NCBI GenBank assembly: GCA_022495995.1
Contig: JAFEMH010000076.1
Coordinates: 868,001-932,000 of the forward strand
Length of the DNA: 64,000 bases
Source of the DNA: Adenophora triphylla var. japonica
Lineage: Eukaryota > Streptophyta > Magnoliopsida > Asterales > Campanulaceae
Direction: 5' to 3'
Shown: piece after piece, positions 23,786 to 35,158 of the stretch
Layout of the letters: each line of letters begins with the position of its first letter
Numbering within the stretch: position 1 is the first letter of the stretch
Position numbers and translations under genes: made by a program
Notes under the pieces: generated by a model
The model's database searches: none
What the model was told of the DNA's origin: nothing
The model's input: the letters and a program-made list of their open reading frames with translations, nothing else

Positions 23786-24850
23786 CATCATAAAGTCAGA
23801 CGACCTTAAACTTAAGATGACTCATTTGCCCTACCACATCTAGCTCGACATTTACATCAAAGGCATACAACATGCAATAAAGAAAGTCACTTATGATAGA
23901 AATAAGTCTCCCAAAGTGGGCCAAGACTTGGGTAAAGTTAACTTACAAAAATATTTTGCCTCCCAAAAATAGGGCCAAGGCATCCAAGTATTCGTAACAA
24001 AAAAGCAAAAAATGTTTGGGACTTGTTCAATACATAACCAAAGGACATTGGACTTCATTCTATGGATTCATTGACGACTTGAGTGTCGCTGAGCATGGGA
24101 TTAACCGTAGTTTCCTCATCTATGGCGGATGGCTCCCCGTAACCTCGCTCTTGGTGATAAACGACCTTCCTTGAGTCACCGATTGTATATTTTGGTGTCT
24201 CATCATCAAAAGCCGGATCTTCATAATCTTCGAGCTCAAAGCAAGAATAGTGTCAAAATTAACTTTCGCTACCACTGTGAGGGTTCCGTGGCGCCGTCAG
24301 CCTCTTCATCATCTTTGGCTATGAGCTCTTTGTCATTTTCGCATAAGGCACCAAGGAGTGGCCCCGTCGAGCTGCATGTTGTAGGGTTCCTCGAAGCCCA
24401 TTGAGCGCCTTCTCGATTGATATATCAACCGAAGGATCCACAACGATACGCCGGCCATATGGCTAAGACTCCGCCTTGAAGAACACCCGAGCCTCTCGTG
24501 GTGACATGAACATGGAGCTCGTCACTTTCTTTATAGGCACCGATGGCATCTTCTTTAGCAGCCTTCACAAATGCAGAAGGTCAACCCCCATCGAGCTCGG
24601 GCAAGATCCAATTCCTCTTGCTTTTTGGCCAAAGTGACGGCACTTCCTCCAACCGTTGAGTCGCCAATGCAAGGTCATCGCCTAGTTTCTTCTTTTCCTC
24701 CTTGAGGGCAGCAAGCTCCTTGTTAACTTCTCCCGCATGGCCCTGTGCTTCTTCTTTAGCCTTTATCTCGTTGTCCTCGAGAAGCTTCAGGCATCATACG
24801 AGTTGTCCAAGTCGAATAAGTCTCCTTCACCGCCCAAACTCCGCCTTCAA
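23786..24850. other. Spacer between repeats and antisense ORF of element E
   Basis: No supported gene. 24100-24850 (read on the minus strand) looks like the broken C-terminal coding tail of the antisense ORF (frequent gagctc/gaggtc words, GC-rich compared with 23786-24060), but I could not fix a frame. Confidence 0.4.
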
Positions 24851-24851
24851 C

Positions 24852-27425
24852 TTAACACGGGCCTCCTTCAGCCTCTCCCATCTTGGTGTTCTCCGCCTCC
24901 AGTTTCTTCAACTCTTCATTCTTCTTGGCCAACATCGACTTGGCTAGCCTCTCCTGCTCTTCAGCAGCCTTCCAATAAGTCGTGGCCAGGTCGATCATGG
25001 CAAGAGACTGCGAGGTCGAATAAAAGAAAGAATTTAGACCAAGCATAAGAAAGCAACAGAGAAGAAAAAGGAAAGGAAAAATAAGCACATTGAAAACATT
25101 CGAGTTACCTCAGAAGAAGCTAGTCCAACCCTAGCCCGGCAAGCTTCTGGAGTCAAGGGCTTGTTGGTAAATTCTCTTATCAGGTCCTGATCAACCCCTC
25201 TCCGTACGATCACCTGACCATACTCCAATTCTGGATACTCCCTAGCCAAGCTGTTTATCCTTGTCAAGGGAGTCACATCACTCACCAAAGAACCCGACTC
25301 GAATCAACTCGTCATAGGAGACACGAATGGGAGAGGCTTGGGGGCTTCGGTTTCAGCCTCCACAGTTCACCGGCATTAACTTGACCGCATGTCGAGCTCG
25401 CTTTTGAGGGGCCAATCTTGATCACTTTGCTTATGGGGGCAGCATCATCGTCATCCTCATCTTCATCCAAAGAAATGACGTGGGATTTTCTCTTAGAGGC
25501 AGCTTTAGTCTTGGCTTTGGTTTTTGACTTAACTTGAGCTCGAGTCCTGGCACGAGCGACCTCCTTCTCTGGTCCCACAGGCAGCTCGGCCTCCTCCTCA
25601 CCAGCAATGTCGGCCTCTTCAGAGCCTTGGGCAGCATCACCCTCAACATCCTCACCCTCTGTAGCATCATCTATCACTTCCAAGTTCTCCTCTCAGAATG
25701 AACTTTGTTGTATCCTCATCAACTAACTTCAAGAAGTCATTCCTCTTGGCACCTTCGCCTCGGTTCTCTTTGGCATTTGCTCTTCCATAGCTTTTCTTGG
25801 CCTTCCCGATATCAACGGCTCTCCCCATATTAGCTTCCTGAGCAGGAGTTAAAAATGCGCAAAACAAAAAAGTAAAGTGTTAGCTCGACATCCAAAAATA
25901 AAAGTTCTATGTACGAGCTGCGAGTTCTACATACGAGCAAGATCAATTGCGAGCTAACAAATCCTATAGGCAGCACACATAAAGGGCACAAGTGTTACAC
26001 TGGGACCAGGAAGTGACGACTAAATGATCAAAAGGCGTATGCCAAGTAAGGTGGAGCTCGCACATAAGAAGTTTCATATATAGAGGAGGAAGAGGCGAGT
26101 AAACCCTTACCACCGAAATGCTCCCCATTATCCTTGCAATAATTCTTAGTCTTCCGACGCAGGAGCACATCTTCTCAAATCTTGCATGAGCGTGGGTCAC
26201 CCAACTGGATACCTCGTGCACCTCACTATGGGAACTAGTGGCACTACATCATCATTCCCTAGCATCATACCGCCTTGGATAAATTTATATTTTGTAGTCC
26301 CAAGGACCTTCCAACCGATAGGCCTCTCGAGCAACCAACTCCGCCAACTTCCTACGCAGTCTCCATGCCAATGAGGTTCCCACCGATCTTCATCTCTCAC
26401 CACCTTGGTCTCCTCACTTGGTAGAGGGAACTCCCATCCTAATCTACTCTCCACTACCGCTACATGGGAATTCCACCACCAACTTTGCTAGGCAAGTTTA
26501 TGAATAATTTGGGGGAATTTGCCTTGGAGGGAGCGCTTATGCCACCATTCTTATCAAACTTCACAAAGAAAGAACTCTCTAAAACCCTCATACATGGCTC
26601 ATACCCTAAGAAACGACACACCATGATTGAAGCAAACCAAGACTCGCATGTATTGGCACCCATTGGAGAGGTAAGGCATCGACACACTCTAAGAACTCAT
26701 TGATGAAGGGGTCCAAGGGCGCCTAAGGCCGGCAATAAACCGGCCATAATAGAAGGCTACTCTGGTGGTATCGCCTTGTAGGACTTCCCAAATAGTCTCG
26801 AAAAAATCAGCCTTGCTATAAAGGGTAACATCAAACTCATTCCCGTTCACCTCACGTAAGTCATGGATAGTAGATGGCCTGAGGGAAAATTCTCGCTTTC
26901 CCTAAGTGGTCCTTGTGGCACATATCCTCTCTCATTCCCGCCCGGTACCACAAAGAGTCTCAAAAGCATTCACAATGCGCGGACTTGAGGAAGTGGAGAC
27001 ACCAGCTTCTCCTGAAGTTGACATATCTGTACAAGAAGAAGGGAAAACAGGGGAATCAGTTCTACATGAAGTCTCAGGAGTCCTAGTAGATACACTAAGG
27101 GGTGACCTAGATTCCCCTGGGAATCCTATCCTATTTCTAATAAAGGAAGGCTTATTAGCATCCTTGACATAAAACACAGCTATGTGATCGAGAAGCTCAT
27201 GGATCATCCGTTCTTAAGGCACCTAATTCATCTCCCACAGGCAAACTTAGCTCAGAGAAACGTAAGCTCCATCGGGTCAAAATTAAGGAACACTCCTCTA
27301 CAGTTATCTCCCTCCACTCTCCATTCAAGTGTTTGTAGACTCTACGATTGACACTACAAAGAACCATACCCAGCCCCCGGCCTCACAACTAAAGGTCCTA
27401 GCCATGGCGAAATCAAAGAAATTGC
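24852..27425 (-). pseudogene. Antisense ORF of element E (broken, gag-like/transposon-protein type)
   Basis: Coding-like sequence on the strand opposite to gag-pol. From its N-terminal side: 26932-27207 (Ser/Thr-rich linker after SFIRNRIGFPGESRSP), 26460-26687 (SPMGANTCESWFASIMVCRF...PCMRVLESSFFVKFDKNGG, resembling a plant transposon-protein domain I know only by pattern), 26197-26454, 25667-25867, 25312-25683 (acidic plus basic KSKTKAKTKAASKRKSH stretch, nuclear-signal-like), 25034-25288, and a terminal coiled coil at 24852-25000 (EEQERLAKSMLAKKNEELKK). Antisense ORFs between pol and 3' LTR are known in Tat elements such as Grande and Retand. Function unknown; several frame breaks. Confidence 0.6.
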
Positions 27426-27879
27426 AGAAATTAAAGCCCTAATTCTAAAGAACAAGGGGAATACCTTTAGCAGCGGAGAAAAACGGAGCAATGGAGGGCG
27501 AAAACACCAATTTATAGCAAGAATCAATCTCCTTTATCACCGCCGGAATCACGCACAGAGTTCAGAGAAAGCAAAAGTTGTAAATGGGGAAGGACTCTCG
27601 AATTTATAGCTTCCTGAATTGGAAAGGGCAAAGGGAAATTCGAATTTAATTTTCCTAATTAATGGCGGAAACAGTTTCCTAGGCGGACTCTCAAACGTCA
27701 AAAATATAATCATTATGGCTAAAAACGGCGCTCCTTCATCTCCTACCGTTCATCGCCAACGACCAGGATGGTGCCACGTCATCAAAAGTCGACTATACCT
27801 CAGAACGAGTATCGACCTGCGAGTAAAATAGTTCTCATCAAAGATCTTCTTAACTTCCAAGTCGACGGAGTCAACTCGA

Positions 27880-27893
27880 AAGTTGGGGGCCAC
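27880..27893 (+). other. Polypurine tract of element E
   Basis: aagttgggggccac directly precedes the 3' LTR, the expected plus-strand primer position. Confidence 0.6.
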
Positions 27894-28554
27894 TGAACAT
27901 ACCAAAAATGTCGAGTTGGGCCAAACGAGTAAAGCCCAATCACAGGCCGTTTTGACTGTCACATTCTCAATAGGGCTGGCCCAATCAGAACGAGGCCCAA
28001 AGCCCATCTCAAGCATCAGTCGACTAAGCCCATGGTCCGACCTACCAGGTCCCGACCTAACTTAGTCCGACCTCATGATCCATACTACAATTCGGGTACG
28101 AACCATGCTCTACCCGACAGTCAGGTCGACCATTCCACAAGTGGCGACCTCGACCTAAATTAGCAAATGACGACCTGACACTTATCGGCTTATTTGGTTA
28201 ATCAATTCTCATAACCACATCCCTACAAATCAGGGACCGTTATAGACACGTGCCCACGACCAAGTAACTGCCGCTACAATCTCGGAGGACATGTTGCCTC
28301 CCCAAAATACATCACTTTTTCCTATAAATACTTCATCACTACCAAACGGTGAAAGGTAACTGCCATTTTTGTATTCTGAATTGATTATTCAATACATTTT
28401 GAGCTTTATTCAACGGTATTCTTACTCTCACGCCCGAGCGTCTTCGCCGGAGACACATCCGGCTAGTCGTGGGTTCTGATTTCAGGTCAAGGAGCTAGGT
28501 GATTAATCTTGCCACGTGGAGGATTATTGATAAAGCACAATTCCTGCAGCATCA
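27894..28554 (+). mobile_element. 3' LTR of element E
   Basis: TGAACATACC...CAGCATCA, 661 bp. It matches the 5' LTR except for two substitutions and a different last ~15 bp (cctgcagcatca against cctcgcaaagatca). Followed by target duplication attat. Confidence 0.9.
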
Positions 28555-28647
<93 letters not shown>

Positions 28648-28648
28648 T
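28555..28648. repeat. (ATT)n microsatellite
   Basis: About 93 bp of ATT units, the right-hand part of the microsatellite into which element E inserted. Confidence 0.95.
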
Positions 28649-29371
28649 TCATTTATAAGTAAAAATATATAATTCACACTTAATAAAAATAAATTTATAT
28701 TTAAAAAAGAGAATTTTTTTATTGTCCAAATCAAATGAAAAAGTCTATATTTAAAGAGAAAACAAATTATGAATTTCGGTGTAAAAAAATATTATAAAAA
28801 AGAGGATTTTTTTATTATCATTTATAATTAAAAAAATTACTTCACACTTAATTAATTTTAAATAAAAAGAATTTAAAAAATTATTAAAGGATAATTAACA
28901 AATTTATATTTAAAAAAGAGGATTTTATTTTTTTGTCCAAATCAAATGAAAGAAGTCTCTATTTAAAGAGAAAAAAAAATTATGAATTTTGGTGTAAAAA
29001 AAAATTAAAAAAATTATTTTAATATATAATAATTGAGGTCAAAGAAATGGGATAATTTTTTGTTTTTTCGAAATTCGTCCATCCAATCAGGTGATGACAT
29101 TTGTCAAAACCCAAAAAAAAAATAATTTTGAATATACGCCCCATTGTCGGCGCGTGGTTACATGCGCCAGGTAATTGACTAAAATGCCCCTTCACAGTTA
29201 AGCGACACGTGTCCAACATGAATTTAAAAAAAAAACAAAATTTTGGCCAATAACACACTGCCACGTTGCAATTTTGCCTTTTTAATTGCATTCTTGCCAC
29301 CATGTGAAAAGACGAAAATACCCCTCAATGGTAAAAAATTTACTGAAACCTTGTTATTATATATTTATAGA
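28649..29371. other. Last unit of the Helitron-like array
   Basis: AT-rich, with the tccaaatcaaatgaaa and ttatgaatttyggtgt motifs of the units left of element E, a cgcgtggttacatgcgcca core at 29143-29161, and a terminal accttgttattatatat at 29348-29364. No gene. Confidence 0.6.
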
Positions 29372-29508
29372 TATACTCGGTATATATGATGTATTAACAA
29401 TATTATATGAAATTTGATCTCAATAATTATAAGCCGTTGATTCATTTGTGGTATCTGAAATTTGATTTCATAATTCAGTTAGTATGATCTGTGAGTTGAG
29501 GGAAGGTA

Positions 29509-29548
29509 CGGAAAGAGAGGGATTCGAACCCCCGATAAACAAAAGTCC
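29509..29548 (-). pseudogene. Plastid-type trnS 3' fragment (nuclear plastid insertion)
   Basis: The minus strand reads ...TTTATCGGGGGTTCGAATCCCTCTCTTTCCG, given here by position 29509-29535 for the T arm, T loop and acceptor 3' strand. Together with the adjoining variable-arm bases it agrees with plastid tRNA-Ser(GGA) as I remember it. The 5' half, anticodon included, is absent to the right, so it cannot be a tRNA gene. Best explained as a short plastid-derived insertion or a relic of one. Confidence 0.6.
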
Positions 29549-30252
29549 AGGGATCAAAAGCTACTAATTTATATAGAGACATCGAACAGATCCAACTAGC
29601 AACCGGAGCAAGCCTCCTAAAACAAAATCATGGTAATTATACTTAAAATGAGGACGCTCTAAAGGTAGTCATTATGAATATATAAACCAAACTATAATAG
29701 TTTTTGAATCATTTGTGGTGCAGGATAGGACTTGGTATAGAAATTGATACATACAAGGCCATCAAGCTTAAAATAAATATTATTTTTCTACAAAATATGC
29801 TTTAGTGTTTACAATATTTGACTATTAATTTTGTCTAAAAAATCATGATATTTTTTCTTTTCATTTATCTAAATAAAATCATATTACTGAATAATCCATC
29901 ACTATTTTTCCAAAGTTTGTTTTTGTCTATATTAATCTCTTTTATTTAATAAAACGACAAATTTATCACTAAACTTCTACAATGCAAAATTCAAATATTA
30001 AATTAGTCACTTTAAGCGTTTAGGTACACATTAGGAGGACTATTATGATACTTATACAAAACATAAGGGCCTAACAGGGCAATGGGTTATACTTGGAAAT
30101 TGCACATTCAAGATGATACGCTGTCGTTATGCCAACTTTGTAAAAGCCCCATTTCAAGGGTTCGGCAGCCATTCCGATTTCTTTCTGTTGTGGATCGATC
30201 TGAAATCTCTCTTTCTTTGGAGTTTGTACCAATCGACGCAAGTTTTCCGGCC
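29549..30252. other. Upstream region of the host gene
   Basis: AT-rich intergenic DNA. No element recognised. The last ~150 bp before the ATG (30100-30252) are pyrimidine-rich (ctgaaatctctctttctttgg) as in a plant 5' UTR. No unambiguous TATA box is seen. Confidence 0.5.
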
Positions 30253-32686
30253 ATGGCGTCTTCATTGGCGGCTCGTCAAGCTGCTTCTAGCCTAGCACGT
30301 CTCTCTTCTACCAGATCGGCTTCCCAAGCCGCCTCCTTTATTCAGCGTCGCGGCCTTGCCGGCGCCGCCGGTATAATCTTCGACTCCTCTCCTCACACAC
30401 ACACACACAAACAAACCTGTGAAACCTTATCGCTTAATTTTTGTTTCGTTTGTACTTCCTCCGTCCCAAAATTTAATTTTGAAAAGGCTGATTTTAAGGT
30501 TTTTTCATAAATTCTTGTTATGAAGGGAGGGGAAGGGAAGGGAGGGGGAGGAAATGGCGGTAGCATTTCTTTCCTCCCCAATCCGCGCACAAACGGGAAG
30601 ATTCCTTCCCTTTCCCTCCTCAAGAAAACTCAGGAGCACCATCAGTGAGGAAATCCTCCCACATTTCCTCCCTTTTCCTTCACTCCCCCTCCATTTTTAG
30701 ACTCGGGAGCGGACTAATGTTTTGCAAAAATATAAATGAACTATGAAATAAAACATTTAGGGAAAGTTTTTTTTTTTTTTTTGAAAGAAAAGTTTCGAAG
30801 TCATTCCATTTGGGACAAAATAAGAAATAGGTCATTCAATTTGGGACAAAAATTTGGGACAAAATAGGTCATTCAATTTGGGATGGAGTGAACAGTATTT
30901 CAACATTTGTGTAATTTGGTATGAAATGCTCTACACACACAAATATATACTCCCTCCGTACCATATACCATTTCTATTTGTTTGTTTTGGGCGTCCCATA
31001 TACCATTTCTATTTCCTAAAATGGACATCTCTTATTAATAAAATATTGACACTATCCCACTCTCTCATACTTTATGTTTATACTCACAAAACCAATCGAC
31101 TTACTATTTCTCTCACTCATTCTCTCTCCTACCTCACTTTTCAAACTCACAACAGTTACACTTTTTATTAATCTCCATGCCCAAATGCAAATAGAAATGG
31201 TATATGAGATGGAGTATGAATAGTCTGGTTTGTAATAATTATCTTTACATTTGTGTACGCACACGCACTGTGTGTGTTTGTGTGAAAAATGTTAATTTTG
31301 TAATAATTTTTGTTATTTCTAGATCATCATGGACCTGCAAAGGTCAACTGCTGGTCAGACCCAATGAGTCCATCTAAATGGAAGGAAGAGCACGTAAGTT
31401 CTTTTTGTTTCTTTATTGAAAGGATTGCATTATTTTAATTTTTGATTGTAATGCTGCCATTTCTCGCAATGTTGAATGCTTCATTTAGGAATACTAGTGA
31501 ATTTCTTCCTTCAATGAATTGCTAGCGTTGTTTTTGAACCAGCTGAGTGTTCTGCATCTTGTATTTGAATACATCGTTATTATGCTTTTCGTTTTGCAAA
31601 GCTTGTTGCATCTTCTCTGGGTAATACTATCTCTTTGTAATTCAAGGGAGATATGAAGCTATACCTGTCTGTTTGCTAAAAGATAATATCCCTCCTTCCT
31701 TTATTGAGTGTCCTTTGCGGGTTTATTTTAGGAAATTAAGGGAATGGTCTGTTAGGAAAGTTGAATCAGTATAGACGATTATTTCAAAATGAATTGTTAT
31801 TTGATCTACTCAGGTCCTTACTGGCATCTCTCTTCATGCTAGTTGTTACATTTTTTTTTTTGACTTGGCATATATTTGCACCTTTGCTTGTTAGATATCT
31901 CCTGATAGGTCAAAAGCTTTCGGTATTTTACAATGAAGTAAAATGAGAAAGAACTAGCAATAAAAGCATTGTTCAGTTGTTTGAAGAAAATTTTACTTTA
32001 TACTTTGAACCACGGTGATAAGCATCATGTCAAACTTAAGTGTAATATGCCTTTGTGAAAGCTCACATATAAATGCATAATGTATTGTATTTTATCTTTC
32101 TTTTTTTATTTTCCTCTTTCCTATCCCTTCAATTCTGTTAGTCCAAACTAAGTTTCAGGAATTCTTGAGGAAAAATCCAATCATAGCTGAATTGTTTCAG
32201 TTCAGTATAATTCACAACAAAATTGTTTTCTGTAGCTGCTTGTATATGAAAGTCACAACCCTGATGTCAGAGAGATTGAGAGTTGAAATAAGGAATTCTT
32301 CTTTGCAGTCGAATCCCTTGTGTGTTTTTTATTTGGTTTCAGCAAAAACGCAGCAAAATATTGGTCTAGAATTGCATAACATTATTTTCCTGTGCATGCA
32401 GAAATCAATAGTATGCTATTGGTTAAGTATCTCATAAGTTATGCCTTTGAAATTTTAGAGATCACCTGGTTTTCCATGTGATGTTCTAGATATCAGATTT
32501 TGGCTGTCATAAGACCCAAACAAACTTGGATTAGAGTAATTGAAAATGATATGAATTTACTTGGAGTGGATGAAAGTATGGTGTTGAAGAGGCCGGAGTG
32601 GAGGGCAAAAATCCATGTGGGGGGTTGATTTTTTTATTTTTTTATTTTTTACTTTTTTATTTTTATTTTTTTTATTTTTTTATTTA

Positions 32687-32718
<32 letters not shown>

Positions 32719-34524
32719 GTTTAATTTAATTTATTTATTTATTTTTTTTTTTCACGATAACATATGAGGATTCATGTTAGCCGACCCCAAATTATTTTGG
32801 GACTAAGGCTTTGTTGTTGTTGTTGTTGTTGTTGTATCCTTGGTGCTTGTCATTTCCTGAATTCATTGTGAGAACATGCTGGAAGATGTATTCATTAAAA
32901 AAATCACCTTTGCAGTTTGTCATTGTCTCGCTAGCTGGATGGGGCTTAGCTATCTATGGGGGATACAAGGCCTTCTCTGGAGGCAAGAAAAGCGATGAGG
33001 TACAGTGCATTTTCGTAATCCTCGTCCCCGATAATGTTCTTTGTACATCAAATCACGTACTGCCAATCAGCTTTTAGCATGACAGTTTTATTACAGGACT
33101 ATTTATAATAAGCTCTAATGAACCAGAACCTAATTCCATAGACTTGACCAAATGAATTTTTGTAAGAAATTCAAGTTTGAATCTAACTGAATCCCAAAGT
33201 TTGAGGTCTCTCTAAGCTTGATATTTCTCGAGAGACCCTTCTTCGTTGAGCCCCCAGGGGTGCCCTGGTCGAGAAGCAATAGAGGTCCTCCATGTCCCCT
33301 AGGCCAATGGTGGGCGAGTTCATTAGGGTCCACTGATGACGCCATGTCCGTTCGAATCTTGATTCACTAAGTATCCATTTATTGAATGTTTCACTATGGA
33401 TATTCCACCGGCCCAAGACCCCAGCCAAACTTCGTTTTCATCTATTTTACTTTCAAGGTGTTTCACTTTTACCATTATACATATTTTCTGTCAAAAATAC
33501 CATTGTAGTTTGAAAAATGTATCATTTTAACCCCAAAATCGTGGATTGAAGTACGAACCAGTCACGGATTTGGGGCTAAAATGGTATATTTTCCAATGTA
33601 CAATGGTTTTTATGAAAGAAAAAAAAGTATAATGTTAAAAGTGAAATACCCTTGAAGTATAATGGATGAAAACGAAGTTTGCCCTGAATAGAGCGTAGGT
33701 GCCCTACTATGGGGAAGAGCATTCATTGAGGTTTGGCTTAACGAAGATGATCCTTCCCGAGGAGGGGGCCATTGAAGTCAATAGTCGGGGCTTGCTGTGA
33801 CGTGGACGTTCTATTGAGGGCTTCATTCCACTCGCACACACACTAAGAGACTGATTTTTGTTGAAAAGTGAAACATGTTACAGAGAACAAAAATAGAATA
33901 ATTTTAACTGTGTATAGGGTAAACTTTTCTTTGAAGTATCCCTTCACACAAGTGATTCAAGGTGTGTTTGGTAGCATCAAGCACTTAATGCTTGTTGTTG
34001 AATGACGGTCTTAGAAAAGTCGAGTCTTTGTGAACAAGTCATTGTCAATCTTCATGCTGCTCTTACTCGGTAAGTGAGAATATTGATGCTTGTTCGGTAA
34101 CAGGGATATGAGATGGTTGTTGCTATTCAAGTCAAGGGTTCACCCTTAGTTTGAAGTAGTTGCACAAAAGGAAACCATTAAGCAACAAGCATACACCCTC
34201 AATATGATGAGTGTACAATACTATAAACCATTTCAATGATTCTCCTTGGATGCATTTAATATTGAATTGATGGTACGAGTACGAACCAGTAAACCAGATT
34301 GGTTTATTGAATAATTACTTTGTTCCATAGTACTCCCAAGATGTAGTAGTTCTATGGCCAGCATATATTTTGATAAAAGGGTTTGTTTTATGTGCAATTG
34401 CACATTATGCAATATTTAAAATTTTATTCCAGCACAATCAGTTTGGTTTATTGCAAATTTTGATAAAAGGGTTTTCTCACTCTCACATTAATTGTGGCAG
34501 AAATTGGTGAAAGCATCACAATGA
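30253..34524 (+). CDS. Small mitochondrial single-pass membrane protein, four exons, 98 codons
   Basis: Exons 30253-30370, 31323-31393, 32916-32999 and 34501-34524 join in frame with GT-AG introns (donors gtataat, gtaagt, gtacag; acceptors ctag, gcag, gcag). Exon lengths 118+71+84+24 = 297 nt give 98 residues plus stop. Residues 1-38 are rich in Ala, Ser and Arg with no acidic residue and end in RRGLAGAA, a mitochondrial presequence pattern. Residues 40-63 are conserved-looking (HHGPAKVNCW, SPSKWKEEH). Residues 64-83 (FVIVSLAGWGL, YGGYKAF) form one membrane span, and the tail is basic. I recognise a small plant family of this layout but not its name. A respiratory-chain accessory protein of the inner membrane is a guess. 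It is the only intact host gene seen. Confidence 0.85.
30371..31322 (+). other. Intron 1 of the host gene
   Basis: Contains a CA run (30397-30412), a purine-rich/pyrimidine-rich inverted stretch (gaagggaggggaaggg at about 30523 and tcccttttccttcactcccc at about 30670) that could fold back, short direct repeats of ggtcattcaatttgggac (30831, 30865), and a Stowaway-type MITE. Confidence 0.8.
30950..31214. mobile_element. Stowaway-type MITE in intron 1
   Basis: CTCCCTCCGTACCATATACC at the left end and the inverted agaaatggtatatgagatggag at the right end, flanked by TA at 30948-30949 and 31215-31216. 265 bp, no ORF. Fits the Tc1/mariner-derived Stowaway group. Confidence 0.85.
32568..32834 (+). 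mobile_element. Au-type SINE 3' end in intron 2
   Basis: The stretch ttcatgttagccgacccc, then ttttgggactaaggctttg and a (TTG)n tail (32811-32834) match the 3' end of Au SINEs as I recall them. An upstream gaggccggagtggagg..aatccatgtg segment (32588-32618) looks like the element's middle, separated by a ~125 bp T-rich insertion. The 5' promoter boxes are not identified. Confidence 0.6.
33427..33680. mobile_element. Fold-back MITE in intron 3
   Basis: Left arm starting AAACTTCGTTTTCATC and right arm ending GATGAAAACGAAGTTT are inverted copies over about 50 bp (33427-33480 against 33626-33680). 254 bp in total, no ORF. A target duplication is not clear, so the superfamily is open. Confidence 0.8.
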
Positions 34525-34826
34525 AGCGGAATCCAGTCATCTTTCATGAAGCCTACTGCTAAATAATGTGTCTGCTTTGATATCACATCTACCAGAACTG
34601 CGATAAATCAATTGGAGACAGTTCAGTTCTTTTTTACCCATTTATTTGAACCACAATGAATGCTTAAATGGATTTTCAGTTGTTTGTTGCAAGTTTTTAT
34701 AGATTGTTACCTTTTGTTTTGTCTGTCCTTTAGATGCTATATAATGGCAATGTTATGCATTTTATATGCTTAATAATGGCCTTTTTGGATCTTCATGAAA
34801 TCTTTAAGCTTTGTTTGGCTCAGATG

Positions 34827-34906
<80 letters not shown>

Positions 34907-35158
34907 ACTTTAGTTCTCTGGACAGAACTAGCTCTTGTATGAATTTGGAATTGCTCAAGCGTAGAATTCACTCTAGTGCTTCTGCTGCCGTAAAAATTTA
35001 CTGGTACATGTATAGACTCACAAAATGTAAACATTTGTAGTGTACATAATGTGATATTTTTGTAAATCTCTTACATTTTTACGTGTTCTACAAATATTTT
35101 AGATCAAGTACACCACAAATACACTTTGGCTTCGTTTGCTTCACGTAAAATAACTTGG
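34525..35158. other. 3' flank of the host gene
   Basis: 3' UTR and downstream DNA, AT-rich. It contains the CT/CA microsatellite listed separately. The end of the transcript is not determined. Confidence 0.5.
34826..34904. repeat. (CT)n(CA)n compound microsatellite
   Basis: tctctctc run with one gt interruption followed by about 21 CA units. ORFs on both strands here are repeat-coded. Confidence 0.97.

Larger units (their letters stand above)
16411..28554 (+). mobile_element. Ty3 (Tat-lineage) element E, complete with both LTRs
   Basis: 12,144 bp, LTRs 16411-17074 and 27894-28554, flanked by 5 bp attat at 16406-16410 and 28555-28559. Order: LTR, primer site, gag, protease, reverse transcriptase, RNase H, a second RNase H-like domain, integrase, tandem repeats, antisense ORF region, purine-rich tract, LTR. 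The second RNase H-like domain and antisense ORF point to the Tat/Retand group. The LTRs are nearly identical, so the insertion is recent, yet gag and parts of pol carry stops and frameshifts. Confidence 0.92.
12132..29371 (-). mobile_element. Helitron-like AT-rich composite array (split by element E)
   Basis: On the minus strand the right end reads TCTATAAATATATAATAAC preceded by A, and the left end reads ...GCACGGGAGTCAATCTAG followed by T, with an imperfect hairpin (CCC/GGG and TGC/GCA arms) 7 nt before CTAG. These are Helitron hallmarks: 5'-TC, 3' hairpin plus CTAG, insertion between A and T. The body has related AT-rich units marked by a cgcgtg...acgcgcca block at about 12397, 13296, 14036, 14390, 15964 and 29143. 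Without element E it is about 5.1 kb. No Rep/helicase ORF is present, so it is non-autonomous. It may be several head-to-tail insertions rather than one. Confidence 0.5.

Noticed and set aside
30449..30480. Second Stowaway-like end (tacttcctccgtccc) in intron 1
   Set aside because: No matching inverted end found downstream; left as possible fragment.
33340..33365. tRNA or SINE B box (gttcgaatcttgattc) in intron 3
   Set aside because: No convincing A box or poly-A tail at the right distance.
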